From Hyphomicrobiales bacterium (GTDB lineage Bacteria > Pseudomonadota > Alphaproteobacteria > Rhizobiales > Aestuariivirgaceae), in NCBI GenBank assembly GCA_012032065.1, contig JAAURV010000154.1, forward strand, positions 1-7,391: a DNA stretch of 7,391 nt. The letters are read 5' to 3'. Numbering within the stretch: position 1 is the stretch's first letter; the number at the start of each line of letters is the position of its first letter. The position numbers and the translations under genes were made by a program. Positions 1 to 6,141 of this stretch are shown here, piece by piece. A model generated the notes under the pieces. The model saw nothing but the letters and a program-made list of their open reading frames with translations. It was not told the origin of the DNA and made no database searches.

Positions 1-577
1 GTAAAGCAGGGATGTCAGTTGCTCGTCGTTTTCGGACCATGCGCGTCACGATCTGGTAGTTGGCATTGGTCAGCGCCGCCGCCAGCAGGAACAGAACACC
101 TATTCCCAACCCGCCCAAATTGCTGTCCCACGGCCGGACAACGATGATCGCGCCGATGAAGCCGGTCAGAACGCCGATCCAGCGCCGCAAGCCGACCTTC
201 TCCTTAAGAAGCGGGATGGAGAGGACCGTCACCAGAATGGGGCTGAGGAACATCATTGTGGTGGCCGCGGCCAGCGGAACTGTCCTGATCCCGGCATTGA
301 AGAGGCCGGTCGTCGTCATGAGCAACACCGAGCGCACGGCCTGTTGTCCCGGCGAGCGGCTGATCGCAAGCGAGGGCAAGCGCCGTCCGCAGACGAGCAC
401 CGCGATAATGGTCGCGAAGAAAAACCGCCCCCACGTGACCTGGAGCAGCGAATAGCTCTCCATCAGGTACTTCATGATGGCGTCGAGCGAGATAAAGCAA
501 AACATCGTCGCCAGCATCCAGAGGATGCCGGCGGCGCGATTTTCGCTGGAAATGCCGGTTGCCCCGCTCGCTGTCAC
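1..577 (-). CDS. EamA/DMT-family transporter, C-terminus cut by the window edge, likely frameshift near the edge
   Basis: Inner-membrane permease of the drug/metabolite transporter superfamily; the substrate cannot be told from sequence. The 192 visible codons give about six hydrophobic helices (roughly residues 17-38, 46-64, 83-97, 102-122, 131-149, 156-175). Helix 1 carries the D32-x3-K36 pattern (SLDAIMKYL) typical of EamA proteins, and the helix 4-5 junction has the usual LKEKVGLRRWIG basic loop. The start is chosen as GTG at 577, which puts a short polar N-terminus before helix 1; there is no strong ribosome site, and an in-frame GTG at 634 is possible. The gene lies 75 bases downstream of denD on the same strand, so co-transcription is plausible. 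In the reading frame the last residues (after TRM) become RKRRATDIPAL, unlike the family. Removing one A from the run at 29-32 gives MVRNDEQLTSLLY, which looks like a proper continuation. The family is sure; the exact start is not. Confidence 0.85.
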   Translation of the reverse strand, partial: MTASGATGISSENRAAGILWMLATMFCFISLDAIMKYLMESYSLLQVTWGRFFFATIIAVLVCGRRLPSLAISRSPGQQAVRSVLLMTTTGLFNAGIRTVPLAAATTMMFLSPILVTVLSIPLLKEKVGLRRWIGVLTGFIGAIIVVRPWDSNLGGLGIGVLFLLAAALTNANYQIVTRMVRKRRATDIPAL

Positions 578-652
578 GGCGCGCAGTCTTAGGCAGAGCC
601 GCTCCCGGCGCCAACCTCGTTTGCGGCATGACACGCATGCCGGCGGCAGGGA

Positions 653-1632
653 TCAGGCAGGCAGTTTGCCGCCCAACTCGTCGTCAATGTGAACTCTGAT
701 GATGTCGTCGAAACTTGTCTCCGACTTGAACCCGAGCGCCAGCGCCCGCTCCGGCGCGAAATTCCTCGGCCACCCGGACACGATGCGGACAATTGTGGGA
801 TCAGGTTCGCGCCGGATGAGTCTAACGAACTTTTGTCCTGCCACGCGTCCCAGCGCTTCAATCTGCTCGGCAACGGTGCACGAGAGGCCAGGGAGCGTGA
901 TGTTTCTACGATTGCCGAGAAGAGCGGTGTCGAGACCCGCCGCATGCATGAGGAAGCCGATCGCCGAACGCGGGCTCGCATGCCAGTGCCGCACATCCTC
1001 GGCCACCGGCAACACAGCTTCAGCGCCGCTCAAAGGTTCGCGGATGATTCCCGAGAAGAACCCCGAGGCCGCCTTGTTGGGCTTGCCGGGGCGCACGCAG
1101 ATCGTCGGCAGCCGAAGTCCAATGCCGTCGAAGATCCCGCGCCGGGAATAATCGGAGAGCAACAATTCGCCGATGGCCTTCTGGGTTCCGTAGCTCGTCA
1201 GCGGCGTGGTGAAGAACTCGTCGCCAATGAATTCGGGGAAGGGCGCACCGAAGACGGCAATCGACGACGTGAAGATGATCCGCGGCTTGTAGTTTCCCAA
1301 CTTGCGGATGGCCTCGAAGAGATTGCGGGTGGCATCCAGATTAATGCGGTACCCCTTGTCGAAATCCGCCTCCGCCTCGCCCGACACGATGGCGGCGAGA
1401 TGGAAGATGAGATCGGGTCTTGAAGCAGTCAGTTTCTCCGCTTCGCCGGACAGCGACAAATCCCCGGCATGGGTTTCAATTGGAAGTTCGATGCCGGAGG
1501 AGGGGGCGCGATGACCACATCGTATCGCATGATCCCGCTGATCTCGCGCGAACCAATCCTGCCTTTCTCGCAAAGCCGCTGCACGAGTTTCGCGCCGATC
1601 ATCCCGCCCGCGCCGACGACAAGAATCTTCAT
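653..1632 (-). CDS. denD: DenD-like D-erythronate dehydrogenase (NAD-dependent epimerase/dehydratase fold), interrupted by a frameshift
   Basis: Cytoplasmic short-chain dehydrogenase/epimerase-fold protein. DenD enzymes oxidise D-erythronate with NAD+ in tetronate catabolism. The N-terminus MKILVVGAGGMIG has the Rossmann G7-x2-G10-x2-G13 loop. The rest shows HLAAIVSGEAEADF, the Ser in FTSSIAVFG, the catalytic Y-x3-K in SYGTQK (Y148/K152 after repair), and DenD-typical blocks such as LPTICVRPGKPNKAASGFFS and the C-terminal IIRVHIDDELGG. The start at 1632 (MKIL) is preferred to an ATG at 1641 because a GGGA ribosome site lies just upstream. The first about 42 codons are in one frame and everything after about position 1502 is in another. 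Adding one C to the C5 run (G5 at 1502-1506 on the plus strand) gives VVIAPPSSGIELPIETHAG and a full 326-residue protein. No stop or deletion is seen elsewhere. DenD assignment is from remembered family sequence, so substrate is likely but unproven. Confidence 0.8.
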
Positions 1633-1677
1633 GTTTCCCATCCCTTATCAAACGGATCGCCGGCAGCTCGGCAGCGG

Positions 1678-1767
1678 TGGCGGAGAGGGAGGGATTCGAA
1701 CCCTCGGAAGACTTGCGCCTTCAACGGTTTTCAAGACCGCCGCGATCGACCACTCTGCCACCTCTCC
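1678..1767 (-). tRNA. tRNA-Ser (anticodon UGA)
   Basis: Read on the minus strand, this 90-base gene begins GGAGAGG and ends CCTCTCC-G-CCA, giving a perfect 7-bp acceptor stem with discriminator G and an encoded CCA end. The anticodon arm is GCGGT / ACCGT with loop CTTGAAA, so the anticodon is TGA and it reads UCA-type serine codons. The T arm is GAGGG-TTCGAAT-CCCTC. A long variable arm (GAAG...CTTC stem) marks it as class II and fits serine. It sits 45 bases after the aldolase-like gene and 45 bases before denD, all on the same strand. No separate promoter or terminator is evident in either 45-base gap, so processing from a longer transcript is possible. Confidence 0.97.
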
Positions 1768-1812
1768 TGATGCAGGCCCGGCATGTAGCAGTGGCCCACG
1801 GATTTGCAAGCC

Positions 1813-2580
1813 TCAGGCGGCGTAGTCCTGGCCTTCGGCATCGAGGACCGCGCGCATCTCGGCGAAGTGGGCGTGGAACTGATCGCGGTCGCCTTCCCAT
1901 TCCTGCGCCGTTTTCTCGGCCACCGCATCGCTCATCACATGCAGTGGCTGGCCCGTTTGATAGGCGAGCACGAGATTGCGGCAAGCCCGCTCGAGATAAT
2001 AGGTGAGGTCGAAAGCCTCCGCGACCGTTGCCGCACAGATCAGAACCCCATGATTGCCCATCATCATGATCGACCTGTTGCCCATGAGGCGGGCCAAACG
2101 GTCGCCTTCCGCATCGGTGTTCGCCATGCCGCCATAGTCCATGTCGACGGCCACGCGATTGTAGAATCGCGCGGTGTTCTGGTCGATGGGCTTGATCCCG
2201 GGATCGGCGAGAGAAGCGATCGCGGTGGCATGCGGCGGGTGCAGATGAATGATGCAGCGCGCGTGGGGCAGGGCGGCATGCAGGCGCCCGTGCAGCGACC
2301 ATGCGGTGAGGTCCGGCGCATCGGGACGCGCCATTGTGGACTTGTCCTCCGCGTCGAGCAGCAGAAGCTCGGACGCCTTGATCCGCGTGAAGTGTTTCCA
2401 CTTCGGATTCATCAGGAACTTCTTGCCGTCCGGCGTCACCGCGAGGCTGAAATGATTGGCCACCGCCTCGTGCCAATCGAAGCGGGCGGCCAGTCTAAAT
2501 GCCGCCGCAAGCTCGACACGCAATTGCCATTCGGCTGCATCATGAATTTGGGGGGTCTTGAGTGCGGCGACGTTGCTCAT
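1813..2580 (-). CDS. class II aldolase/adducin-family protein
   Basis: A 255-residue cytoplasmic protein of the family that includes L-fuculose-phosphate aldolase, L-ribulose-5-phosphate 4-epimerase and the adducin head domain. Zinc ligands are visible: H112 and H114 in IIHLHPPHA, and a third candidate, H177, in MMGNHGVL. Where classical aldolases have Ser-Glu-x3-His (catalytic Glu, FucA E73), this protein reads LTAWSLH, with Ala93 in the Glu position, so classical retro-aldol chemistry is doubtful. The TAW.LHGR.HA subgroup is common in proteobacteria, and its substrate is unknown to me. Two start codons are adjacent (2583 and 2580). GGAG (2588-2591 on the plus strand) is 4 bases from the first and 7 from the second, which favours 2580. 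The gene is divergent from the DUF2147 gene and upstream of tRNA-Ser and denD. It might act on a related sugar acid, but neither the missing Glu nor the context proves that. Confidence 0.9.
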   Translation of the reverse strand: MSNVAALKTPQIHDAAEWQLRVELAAAFRLAARFDWHEAVANHFSLAVTPDGKKFLMNPKWKHFTRIKASELLLLDAEDKSTMARPDAPDLTAWSLHGRLHAALPHARCIIHLHPPHATAIASLADPGIKPIDQNTARFYNRVAVDMDYGGMANTDAEGDRLARLMGNRSIMMMGNHGVLICAATVAEAFDLTYYLERACRNLVLAYQTGQPLHVMSDAVAEKTAQEWEGDRDQFHAHFAEMRAVLDAEGQDYAA

Positions 2581-2673
2581 CATAGTGCTCCGGGAAAGTC
2601 TCGACCCTAAACGAGATGGCGCTGCCCTTCAACTGGCGGCGTTTTGATGGAAGAAAAACGGGGATAAGGCGGC
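2581..2673. promoter_or_regulatory. divergent intergenic region between the aldolase-like gene and the DUF2147 gene
   Basis: These 93 bases separate two genes that are read away from each other, so promoters for both should lie here or just inside the genes. The minus-strand ribosome site GGAG is at 2588-2591 and a plus-strand AAGG is at 2667-2669 region, 4 bases before the ATG at 2674. I see no convincing -35/-10 pair or operator palindrome. The promoter call rests on gene orientation only. Confidence 0.35.
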
Positions 2674-3099
2674 ATGAAAACCTTCACGAGTTTCGCGGCG
2701 GCTGCGATGCTTCTCTTGGCTGTGGGAACCGCGCAAGCAGACCCCGGCGCACTCGGCGTCTGGCGCATGAACAATGGAAAGGTCACCGTCAGGGTTGCGA
2801 ACTGCGGCGCCAATCTCTGCGGCACGATCATTGCACTTGCGAAGCCGCTCGATAAAAAGGGCCGTCCCAAAGTGGACAAGGACAACCCCAACCCGGCGCT
2901 GCGCAGCCGCCCCGTCATCGGTCTGAGAATTTTGAACGATATGAAACCGGCGGGAGGCAACAAGTGGCAGGGCTCGATCTACAACGCCGATGACGGCCGG
3001 ACCTATTCATCTACAATGCGCCTCAGCGGCAGCAACATGAAAGTGAAGGGTTGCGTTCTCTTCATTTGCAAATCGCTCACATTCACTCGAGTGAACTAG
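2674..3099 (+). CDS. DUF2147 secreted protein
   Basis: A 141-residue periplasmic protein with a Sec signal peptide (basic MKTF start, hydrophobic core 7-18, AQA cleavage site after A22). The mature part carries the DUF2147 blocks: GVWRMNNGKVTVRVANCG, LCGTIIALAKP, NPALRSRPVIGLRIL, NKWQGSIYNADDGRTYSS and a C-terminal LTFTRV. The family is small, beta-rich and of unknown biochemical function. The four cysteines fall in two C-x4-C pairs (C44/C49 and C127/C132), which suggests disulfides in the periplasm. The start is supported by an AAGG site 4 bases upstream. The stop is 11 bases before the start of the Sel1 gene, so the two are probably translated from one mRNA. Length is normal for the family and the frame is intact. 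Confidence 0.92.
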   Translation: MKTFTSFAAAAMLLLAVGTAQADPGALGVWRMNNGKVTVRVANCGANLCGTIIALAKPLDKKGRPKVDKDNPNPALRSRPVIGLRILNDMKPAGGNKWQGSIYNADDGRTYSSTMRLSGSNMKVKGCVLFICKSLTFTRVN

Positions 3100-3110
3100 A
3101 AGGGCCGGGC

Positions 3111-3848
3111 ATGCTTAGGAATGGGTGGGGCACAACGTTCTTTGCGGCGATCGCCGCCATATGTCTTGCCGCGCCCGTGTTCGCTCAGTCGCTCGAGGAA
3201 CTGCCGTTCTCGAAGAAGCTGAAGCTTGCCAAGGTCGGCGACGAAGACGCCCAAATGGCGGTTGCCGTGGCCTACGAATCGGGCAACGGCGCGAAAACCG
3301 ACGAGGCCGAAGCCGCCAAGTGGTATCGCAAAGCTGCCCTTCAGGGAAACTCCGAAGCCCAGTTCCGCCTCGCGCGCATCGTCTCGAAAGGCGTCAAGGG
3401 CGTCAAGAAAGATGCCGAGACCGCCTTCAAGCTCTATCTCGATGCCGCGGGCAAGGGCCACGCGCTGTCGCAGAATGCGGTCGGCCACGCGTATCAGAAT
3501 GCCATCGGCGTGAAGGCGGACGATGCCAAGGCCATCGAATGGTACCGCAAGGCCTCCGAGGCCAAGCTGGCGGTGGCGCAAAACAATCTCGGCATCATGT
3601 ATCTGAACGGCAAGGGCATTACCCGAAATCTCGACGAAGCCTTCAAGCTGTTCAAACTTGCCGCCGATCAGGGCGATGGCTGGGGCCTCAACAATCTGGG
3701 CGGCATGTACGAAATGGGCTGGGGCGCCGCCGCCGACAAAAAGAAGGCCATCGAACTCTATGGCCAGGCGGAAGCGAAGGGCATCGCCGCCGCGGGCGCA
3801 AACCGCAAGCGCCTCGATGGGGCCGCCAGCACCGCCAACTCGCAATAG
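3111..3848 (+). CDS. secreted Sel1-repeat (TPR-like) protein
   Basis: A 245-residue protein with a signal peptide (hydrophobic stretch about 10-24, VFA cleavage after A25) followed by five Sel1-like repeats of about 36 residues: roughly 45-80, 81-117, 118-153, 154-189 and 190-225. Each shows the A-x3-L/Y-G-x-Y and A-x2-W/L-Y/F-x-K-A-A pattern, for example EAAKWYRKAALQGN and AIEWYRKASEAK. Sel1 repeats form alpha-solenoid scaffolds for protein binding, and in bacteria they are often periplasmic. The ATG at 3111 is chosen over an earlier in-frame ATG at 3051. It has AAGGG six bases upstream and opens directly on the signal peptide, whereas the upstream start would overlap the DUF2147 gene by 49 bases and bury the signal. 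The partner is unknown; the neighbours suggest an envelope role. Confidence 0.93.
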   Translation: MLRNGWGTTFFAAIAAICLAAPVFAQSLEELPFSKKLKLAKVGDEDAQMAVAVAYESGNGAKTDEAEAAKWYRKAALQGNSEAQFRLARIVSKGVKGVKKDAETAFKLYLDAAGKGHALSQNAVGHAYQNAIGVKADDAKAIEWYRKASEAKLAVAQNNLGIMYLNGKGITRNLDEAFKLFKLAADQGDGWGLNNLGGMYEMGWGAAADKKKAIELYGQAEAKGIAAAGANRKRLDGAASTANSQ

Positions 3849-3855
3849 TTCGGCG

Positions 3856-3863
3856 TTAACCAT
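3856..3863 (+). promoter_or_regulatory. candidate CtrA half-site TTAACCAT
   Basis: TTAACCAT lies 106 bases upstream of the rlpA ATG, just after the Sel1 stop. TTAACCAT-type half-sites are known for the alphaproteobacterial cell-cycle regulator CtrA, whose full site is TTAA-N7-TTAA. The second TTAA is missing here. An 8-base match can arise by chance, so the call depends on the plausible target (a septal peptidoglycan gene) and position. Confidence 0.35.
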
Positions 3864-3905
3864 ATCCCGCAACCCCGTCTTTACGGAACTCACGCAAAAA
3901 CTCTC

Positions 3906-3932
3906 CCCGTTGCGTCTCAGTAACGGGCAACG
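3906..3932 (+). other. two overlapping, mutually exclusive hairpins in the rlpA leader
   Basis: CCCGTT (3906-3911) can pair with AACGGG (3922-3927) around a 10-base loop. CGTTGC (3908-3913) can pair with GCAACG (3927-3932) around a 13-base loop. The left arms share CGTT, so only one hairpin can form at a time. Neither is followed by a T-run, so a simple terminator is unlikely. Whether this is regulatory or coincidental in GC-rich DNA is open. Confidence 0.3.
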
Positions 3933-3935
3933 TTT

Positions 3936-3965
3936 GGGGCCGGGGGGCCGTTTTCGGGGAGTGGG
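3936..3965 (+). other. G-rich tract with G-quadruplex pattern ahead of the rlpA start
   Basis: Four G-runs (3936-3939, 3942-3947, 3956-3959, 3963-3965) are separated by 2, 8 and 3 bases, on the sense strand. The third run is part of the GGGGAG ribosome site (3956-3961), which stands 7 bases before the rlpA ATG. A fold here in the mRNA would hide the ribosome site. The 8-base loop makes it a relaxed match to the usual quadruplex pattern. Confidence 0.35.
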
Positions 3966-3968
3966 CGG

Positions 3969-4929
3969 ATGCGCCGTACGTTCGTTTATACCGTCATCGC
4001 TTGCGTCGCTGTGGGCTTGCTCGCAGGCTGCTCTTCGAAGAAATCCTCGAAGCAGTCGAAGCTCGATCCCTTCGCGGGCATCGGCAGTCCCTACTACAAG
4101 GGTAAGGGGCCAATTCCGGTTGGCGGCGGCAGGCGTCATGTCGGCAAACCATATCAGGTCGCCGGCCGCTGGTTTACGCCGAAAGAGCAGCCGGGCTACG
4201 ACAAGGAAGGCCCGGCCTCGTGGTATGGCGAAGCCTTTCACCGCCGCATGACCTCGAACGGCGAGTACTTCGACATGAACCAGCTCACCGCAGCGCACCC
4301 GACGCTGCCGATCCCGAGTTATGCGAAGGTCACGAACCTCGCAAATGGCGAACAGGTGATTGTACGCATCAACGACCGCGGCCCATTCGTCGGCCCACGC
4401 ATCATCGATCTTTCGAAACGCACCGCCGAGGTTCTCGATTTCAAGCGCAAAGGCAAAACGCCCGTGCGCGTGCAGTATATTGGACCGGCGCCGCTCAACG
4501 ACCGCGATGCCAGCCACCTGATTGCCATGAACCGGGAACTTGAGCGCGGCACGCCGCTCCGCCGCATGATTGCAGCCGCCGATGGAGGGTCGTTCGGCGA
4601 ACCCACGGTCGCCGTTGCCGAGCGTCAGAAGCCGCGGCCCATCCCGCGGGAAACCCAGGTTGCCCGAGCATGACAGTGGCGTCTACTTCGTGCAGGTCGG
4701 ATCCTTCGCCGAACCGGCAAACGCCATGATGGTGCAAGGTCAGCTCGAAAGCATCGGCCCCGTTCAGGTGACCGAACTTCTGAGCGACGATGGCGCGATC
4801 TTCCGCGTCCGCGTGGGCCCAATTGGCGATGAAGAGCAGGCCCAGCAGGCGCTAGCCGCCGTGATCGGCCGCGGTCATGCGGATGCGCATCTCGTCGCCT
4901 CGCATCCTCAGCAGGCAGGCTTGCAGTAA
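3969..4929 (+). CDS. rlpA: RlpA septal lytic transglycosylase lipoprotein with C-terminal SPOR domain, interrupted by a frameshift
   Basis: RlpA cleaves peptidoglycan strands that lack stem peptides and acts at the division septum. The start at 3969 has GGGGAG 7 bases upstream. A lipoprotein signal ends in the lipobox LLAGC (C21). The double-psi beta-barrel spans about 80-175: ASWYGEAFHRRMTSNGEYFDM, AAHPTLP, VRINDRGPF, RIIDLS. E99, H110 and D136 have the same spacing as E120, H131 and D157 of Pseudomonas aeruginosa RlpA, so the catalytic set appears complete. This frame stops at TGA 4671-4673, just after ETQVARA. The SPOR domain (GVYFVQVGSFAEPANA to about residue 315), which binds denuded septal glycan, follows in the +1 frame and ends at 4929. 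Dropping one C from CCC (4663-4665) gives ETQVAEHDSGVYFVQVGSF and a 319-residue protein. It is followed after 45 bases by a carboxypeptidase that feeds the same wall-remodelling process. Confidence 0.88.
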
Positions 4930-4974
4930 CCAGCCCTCGAATCCCGGCGGCGAATGCCCTAAGCTGCCGGGAGC

Positions 4975-6135
4975 ATGACGAGTCACACCTTACGTTTCGC
5001 CGCCATCTTCCTCGCCTGCCTGTGGCAAGCCCTGGCGGCATCGGCGCAGGACGCCGATTTTTCCAGCAAAGCCGCTTACGCGATCCTGATCGACGCGCGT
5101 TCGGGCCGCGTTCTTTACGAGAAGGACGCGGACACGGCGGTGCCGCCGGCCAGCATGAGCAAGCTCATGACCATGATCGAGGTCTTCGAGACGCTGAAAG
5201 CCGGCAAGGTCAGGATGGAGACGGAATTTCCGGTGAGCGAGAACGCCTGGCGGAAGGGCGGGGCGTCGTCCGGCGGCTCCACCATGTACGCGGACCTCAA
5301 TTCGCGCATCAAGCTCTCGGACCTGATCCAGGGCATCATTGTTCAGTCGGCGAACGATGCCTGCATCATCGTGGCCGAAGGGCTCGCGGGTTCCGAGGAC
5401 GCATTCGTCGAGCGCCTGAACCAACGCGGCAAGGCGATGGGTCTCAAGAACGCGACATTCAAGAACACGACCGGTCTTCCCGATCCCGAACACCGCATGA
5501 GCGTCCGCGATCTCGCCGTCATGGCGCGCTACATCGTCACCAGTTTTCCCGAACACTACAAATATTACAGCCAGCCCAACTTCACCTGGAACAAGATCAC
5601 CCAGCAGAACCGCAATCCGCTGCTCAGGGACTACACCGGCGCGGACGGCATGAAGACCGGCTTCACTAAGGAAGCAGGCTACGGTCTCGTGGGCTCGGTC
5701 AAACGCGGCGACCGCCGCCTCATCATGGTCGTGGCGGGCAGCAAGACCGCCAACGAACGCAAGCAGGAAGCCCAGCGCCTGCTCGACTGGGGCTTCAGCC
5801 GCTTCCGTCCCATCGACATTTACGCGGCAGGCGAATCCGTGGGCGATGCAAGGGTTTGGGGCGGAACGGCAAGATGGGTGCCGCTCGTCACCAAGTCAGG
5901 CATAAAAGTATCGCTTTCGGCGGACGAACAGGAGCTTGCCGAAGTAAAGCTCAGCTACACAGGCCCGCTACGCGCGCCCGTCCAGGCCGGAACCCCCGCG
6001 GGCGCTGTGCGCATTGTCGTGGGCGGCGAAACGGTCGTCGAGTCGCCCGTGGAAACCGCGGCGGACGTAGCCGAAGATCAATCGATGTGGGCAAGAGCCT
6101 TCGACAGCCTACTCATCATGGCCTTCGGCGGCTGA
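4975..6135 (+). CDS. D-alanyl-D-alanine carboxypeptidase, PBP5/6 (DacC/DacF) family
   Basis: A 386-residue periplasmic serine DD-carboxypeptidase that removes the terminal D-Ala from peptidoglycan pentapeptides and so limits cross-linking. A signal peptide occupies about 1-24 (ASA cleavage). The three active-site motifs are intact: S60-M-S-K63 (nucleophile), S125-A-N127 and K227-T-G229. The usual TGLPDPEHRMS and YTGADGMKTGFT blocks are present. A beta-rich PBP5 C-terminal domain runs from about 275 to 355, and the chain ends in a short hydrophobic amphipathic stretch (AFDSLLIMAFGG) that fits a membrane-surface anchor. The ATG at 4975 is the only sensible start, because an in-frame ATG at 4954 meets TAA two codons later; its GGGAG is very close (1 base), so translation may be weak. 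tmk follows after 6 bases. Confidence 0.96.
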   Translation: MTSHTLRFAAIFLACLWQALAASAQDADFSSKAAYAILIDARSGRVLYEKDADTAVPPASMSKLMTMIEVFETLKAGKVRMETEFPVSENAWRKGGASSGGSTMYADLNSRIKLSDLIQGIIVQSANDACIIVAEGLAGSEDAFVERLNQRGKAMGLKNATFKNTTGLPDPEHRMSVRDLAVMARYIVTSFPEHYKYYSQPNFTWNKITQQNRNPLLRDYTGADGMKTGFTKEAGYGLVGSVKRGDRRLIMVVAGSKTANERKQEAQRLLDWGFSRFRPIDIYAAGESVGDARVWGGTARWVPLVTKSGIKVSLSADEQELAEVKLSYTGPLRAPVQAGTPAGAVRIVVGGETVVESPVETAADVAEDQSMWARAFDSLLIMAFGG

Positions 6136-6141
6136 CCCGGC

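Noticed and set aside
689..1423. Plus-strand open frame of 244 codons opposite denD
   Set aside because: The minus-strand DenD motifs (SYGTQK, RPGKPNKAASGFF) are unmistakable, and the plus-strand product is charged, repetitive shadow sequence.
1495..1515. Programmed ribosomal frameshift in denD
   Set aside because: The C5 run is not a typical slippery heptamer, no downstream stem or stop-codon arrangement is evident, and DenD enzymes are not known to use frameshifting.
1678..1767. tRNA-Ser as an integration site of a mobile element
   Set aside because: No integrase gene or repeated copy of the tRNA 3' end is seen in the window.
1804..2610. Plus-strand open frame of 268 codons opposite the aldolase-like gene
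   Set aside because: The opposite strand carries the conserved zinc-site motif HLHPPHA and a good ribosome site; the plus frame also begins inside a likely untranslated spacer.
3900..3945. Rho-independent terminator for the Sel1 gene
   Set aside because: The stems are short (6 bp) and not followed by a run of T on the sense strand.
3096..4517. Long minus-strand open frame of 473 codons opposite the Sel1 gene and rlpA
   Set aside because: It is antisense to two genes with clear domains and signal peptides, crosses their promoter region, and its product is low in recognisable motifs. GC-rich DNA often gives such mirror frames.
4640..4680. Separate small SPOR gene starting at ATG 4570 after rlpA
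   Set aside because: The ATG lies deep inside the rlpA barrel region and has no signal peptide, so the SPOR domain would stay in the cytoplasm. The one-base repair gives the normal RlpA-SPOR layout.
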